This document shows, piece after piece, positions 62,051-64,000 of a stretch of 64,000 nt of DNA. Position numbers and translations under genes: made by a program. The notes under the pieces were generated by a model that was not told the origin of the DNA, made no database searches, and saw nothing but the letters and a program-made list of their open reading frames with translations. The DNA is from Ensifer sp. LC163 (lineage in GTDB: Bacteria; Pseudomonadota; Alphaproteobacteria; Rhizobiales; Rhizobiaceae). The stretch is from positions 186,001 through 250,000 of the forward strand of contig NZ_MBSS01000056.1 in assembly GCF_001695855.1 (NCBI RefSeq), read 5' to 3'. How positions within the stretch are numbered: position 1 is the first letter of the stretch; each line of letters starts with the position of its first letter.

Positions 62051-63041
62051 TCATTCCTGGCTGCTCGTCCTGCTGCCGCTTCCCGTCGTCATCTGGTGGC
62101 TCCTCCCCGCCTATCGCGAGCAATCGGCGGCGGTCCGGATCCCGTTCTTCAAGGACATCACCGCGGCGGCGGGCATCGGCGCGACCGAAGGATCGGTCGT
62201 GCCCAAGTCAAACCTCGGGCAAAAGCTGATTGCGCCGATCTGCTGGGTCCTGATCGTGCTGGCGCTGGCACGGCCGCAATATATCGAACCGCCGATCGAA
62301 AAGATCGAACCGCAGCGCGATCTGATGCTGGCGATCGACCTGTCGCAATCAATGGATACGCGCGACTTTCACGATCCCGGCGGCAATCTGCAGACCCGTG
62401 TCGATGCCGTGCATGCGGTTGTTGGCGACTTCATCGACAAGCGCCCCGACGACCGGCTCGGCCTCGTGGCCTTTGGCGACGCGCCCTACCCGCTCGTGCC
62501 GTTCACGCTCGACCACAAGACCGTCAAGGCGATGCTGGCCGACAGCCTGCCGGGCATGGCGGGGCCGCGCACCGCGATCGGCGATGCGATCGGCCTTGCA
62601 ATCAAGATGTTCGACCAAAGCACGGCGCCGGATAAGGTCCTGATCCTGCTGACCGACGGCAACGACACGGCCAGCAAGATGCCGCCCGACAAGGCCGCCG
62701 GCATCGCAGCCGAAAAACACATCGTCATCCACACTGTCGGTATCGGCGATCCCGATGCGCAAGGGGAGCAGAAGCTCGACACATCAATCCTGCAACAGAT
62801 CGCTACGGCGACGCACGGTCGCTACTTCTTCGGCCAGGACCAGACGTCGCTCCAGAACATCTACGAGTTGCTCGACCAGTTGACGCCTGCGAACCAGAAG
62901 ACCCTATCCTGGCGGCCACGCATCGAACTGTTCCACTATCCGCTCGGCGCGTCGCTGATCATCGTCCTCGTCTATCACGCGATCATGTGGCTGCTGTCAG
63001 CGCGTGCGGACCGGCGTCGCGAACGGGAGGCCGGGGCATGA
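62037..63041 (+). CDS. batA: BatA-like VWA membrane protein
   Basis: A 334-residue inner-membrane protein with two N-terminal membrane segments (about 8-24 and 66-80), a VWA domain (about 96-275) and a third segment near 301-320. The metal-dependent adhesion site is complete: D101-L-S103-Q-S105, a Thr in PRTAIG and LLTDGND. It binds a divalent cation and probably a periplasmic or membrane partner. The stop overlaps the batB start as ATGA. Confidence 0.9.
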   Translation: MYVLDHSWLLVLLPLPVVIWWLLPAYREQSAAVRIPFFKDITAAAGIGATEGSVVPKSNLGQKLIAPICWVLIVLALARPQYIEPPIEKIEPQRDLMLAIDLSQSMDTRDFHDPGGNLQTRVDAVHAVVGDFIDKRPDDRLGLVAFGDAPYPLVPFTLDHKTVKAMLADSLPGMAGPRTAIGDAIGLAIKMFDQSTAPDKVLILLTDGNDTASKMPPDKAAGIAAEKHIVIHTVGIGDPDAQGEQKLDTSILQQIATATHGRYFFGQDQTSLQNIYELLDQLTPANQKTLSWRPRIELFHYPLGASLIIVLVYHAIMWLLSARADRRREREAGA

Positions 63042-64000
63042 TTGCCGACTTCCATTTCCTCAGACCACTCTGGCTGCTGGCGCTGGCAGCAGCGCCCTTG
63101 CTCGTCGTTCTGATCGGTAGACGCACCGACGTGCGCTCCCAATGGCGGGACATGATTGCGCCGCATCTTCTCGATCACCTGCTGATCGAGAAAGCCGGGA
63201 AGCGCCGCTTTCATCCCGTTCATCTGACGGCTGGCCTGATTATGATCGCCGCGATCGCAGCTGCCGGTCCGACATGGCAACGCGAAAAGCCACCCTTCGT
63301 CGAGGATACCGCGCCGCTGGCGATCGCGATCGACCTGACTGAAACGATGAATGCCACCGATGTTTCGCCGACGCGGCTCGAGCGGGCCAAGCTGAAGGTG
63401 CAGGACATCCTTTCGCTGCGAAAGGGCGCGCGCACCGCCCTGTTTGCCTATGCCGGTACGGCCCACATGGTGCTGCCGCTCACCGATGATGCGAACCTCG
63501 TCAAGACCTATCTGGCAGCCTTGTCGCCGGGCATCATGCCGGTTGCCGGCAGGGACACCGGCAAAGCGCTGCAAGCGACGGAAAACGCCCTTTCCAGCGA
63601 AACCGTGCCGGGCACCATCCTGTTCATGACTGATGGCGTCGAGCGCACGGCGTTCGAAGCCTTTGCGCAGTACAAGGGCCGCAACGACTTGATGGTGCTC
63701 GGCATCGGCACCGCGAACGGTGGCCCGGTGAAGACCGCCGACGGCCAGTTCCTGACCGATGCGACAGGCGCGCGCGTTCACGCAAAACTGGATATCGATG
63801 CACTGAAGGCATTGCAGGCGGCCTCGAAGGCTGAGGTCGCGACGGTCACGCTCGACGACAGCGACGTGCGTTGGATCGTGCGGCGGATCCAGAGCAGCTT
63901 TGCGCAAAAGACCGCCGAAGGTGTGACGCGCTGGTACGACGCCGGCTGGTGGCTGACCATCCCGATCGCGCTCCTCGCCGCGTTCTGGTTCCGTCGGGGC
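63038..64000 (+). CDS. batB: BatB-like VWA protein (partial, cut by right edge)
   Basis: The first 321 codons of a VWA membrane protein. It has membrane segments near 10-26 and 61-77 and a VWA domain. The adhesion-site motif is D99-L-T101-E-T103, with Thr in place of the usual Ser, and LFMTDGVE follows. In other Bat operons the C-terminus carries TPR repeats, which would lie beyond the window. The MoxR-DUF58-DUF4381-BatA-BatB order is the standard operon. Confidence 0.9.
   Translation, partial: MIADFHFLRPLWLLALAAAPLLVVLIGRRTDVRSQWRDMIAPHLLDHLLIEKAGKRRFHPVHLTAGLIMIAAIAAAGPTWQREKPPFVEDTAPLAIAIDLTETMNATDVSPTRLERAKLKVQDILSLRKGARTALFAYAGTAHMVLPLTDDANLVKTYLAALSPGIMPVAGRDTGKALQATENALSSETVPGTILFMTDGVERTAFEAFAQYKGRNDLMVLGIGTANGGPVKTADGQFLTDATGARVHAKLDIDALKALQAASKAEVATVTLDDSDVRWIVRRIQSSFAQKTAEGVTRWYDAGWWLTIPIALLAAFWFRRG

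Noticed and set aside
1-64000. tRNA, rRNA, insertion sequences, attachment sites
   Set aside because: No cloverleaf-like sequence, transposase or flanking inverted repeats were recognised by reading both strands; a computed search would be needed to exclude a tRNA.

Overview
The window is dense, GC-rich coding DNA with about 52 supportable genes, short gaps, many 4-base ATGA start/stop overlaps and alphaproteobacterial families throughout. The polysaccharide genes, the XRE regulator that resembles rhizobial PraR, the TfuA protein, DUF3095 and the Bat operon together suggest a Rhizobiaceae genome, probably Sinorhizobium/Ensifer or Rhizobium; whether it is chromosome or chromid cannot be told. 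I see no tRNA, rRNA, insertion sequence, phage gene or CRISPR array. Region 1 (1-37,300) is a large cell-surface polysaccharide locus. It holds a Wzz/GumC co-polymerase cut by the left edge, a Wzx-type flippase, four glycosyltransferases, a nucleotide-sugar 6-dehydrogenase, two related GNAT-like acyltransferases, three SAM methyltransferases, a NodB-like deacetylase, a secreted polysaccharide lyase and an autotransporter. Inside it is a carrier-protein module (AMP-forming ligase, acyl carrier protein, AsnB-type amidotransferase, NAD-synthetase-like protein) that could load and amidate an acyl or aminoacyl substituent. It also holds a four-gene peptide-type ABC importer, a class III nucleotide cyclase, a DUF3095 protein, and a cyclic-nucleotide-binding protein encoded next to a 900-residue ABC exporter whose ATPase motifs have all decayed. 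Region 2 (37,300-44,200) carries envelope genes: a small lipoprotein, an MscS-type channel with an MltF-like lytic transglycosylase, and a large SH3/glycine-rich secreted protein. Region 3 (44,400-49,050) is a compact five-gene plus-strand set: XRE regulator, SARP-like TPR regulator, a 73-residue peptide, a YcaO protein and a TfuA protein. YcaO-TfuA pairs are known to modify peptide backbones, so this is a candidate ribosomal-peptide (RiPP) system with its own regulators and precursor; it is the strongest novelty candidate here. Region 4 (49,100-57,200) holds a 2OG-Fe(II) oxygenase with a MetY-like PLP enzyme, a quinone-type oxidoreductase, a membrane-anchored TPR regulator and small hypothetical proteins. 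Region 5 (57,200-64,000) has a HAD hydrolase with a formylglycine-generating-type protein, then a divergent MoxR-DUF58-DUF4381-BatA-BatB operon cut by the right edge. Five near-identical copies of a 17-base site (consensus GTWACWGTTACGTWCTT read toward the gene) lie upstream of the SH3 protein, a 91-residue protein, a secreted 226-residue protein, the FGE-like gene and moxR, always in the same orientation relative to the gene. They suggest one regulator controlling an envelope regulon across regions 2, 4 and 5.
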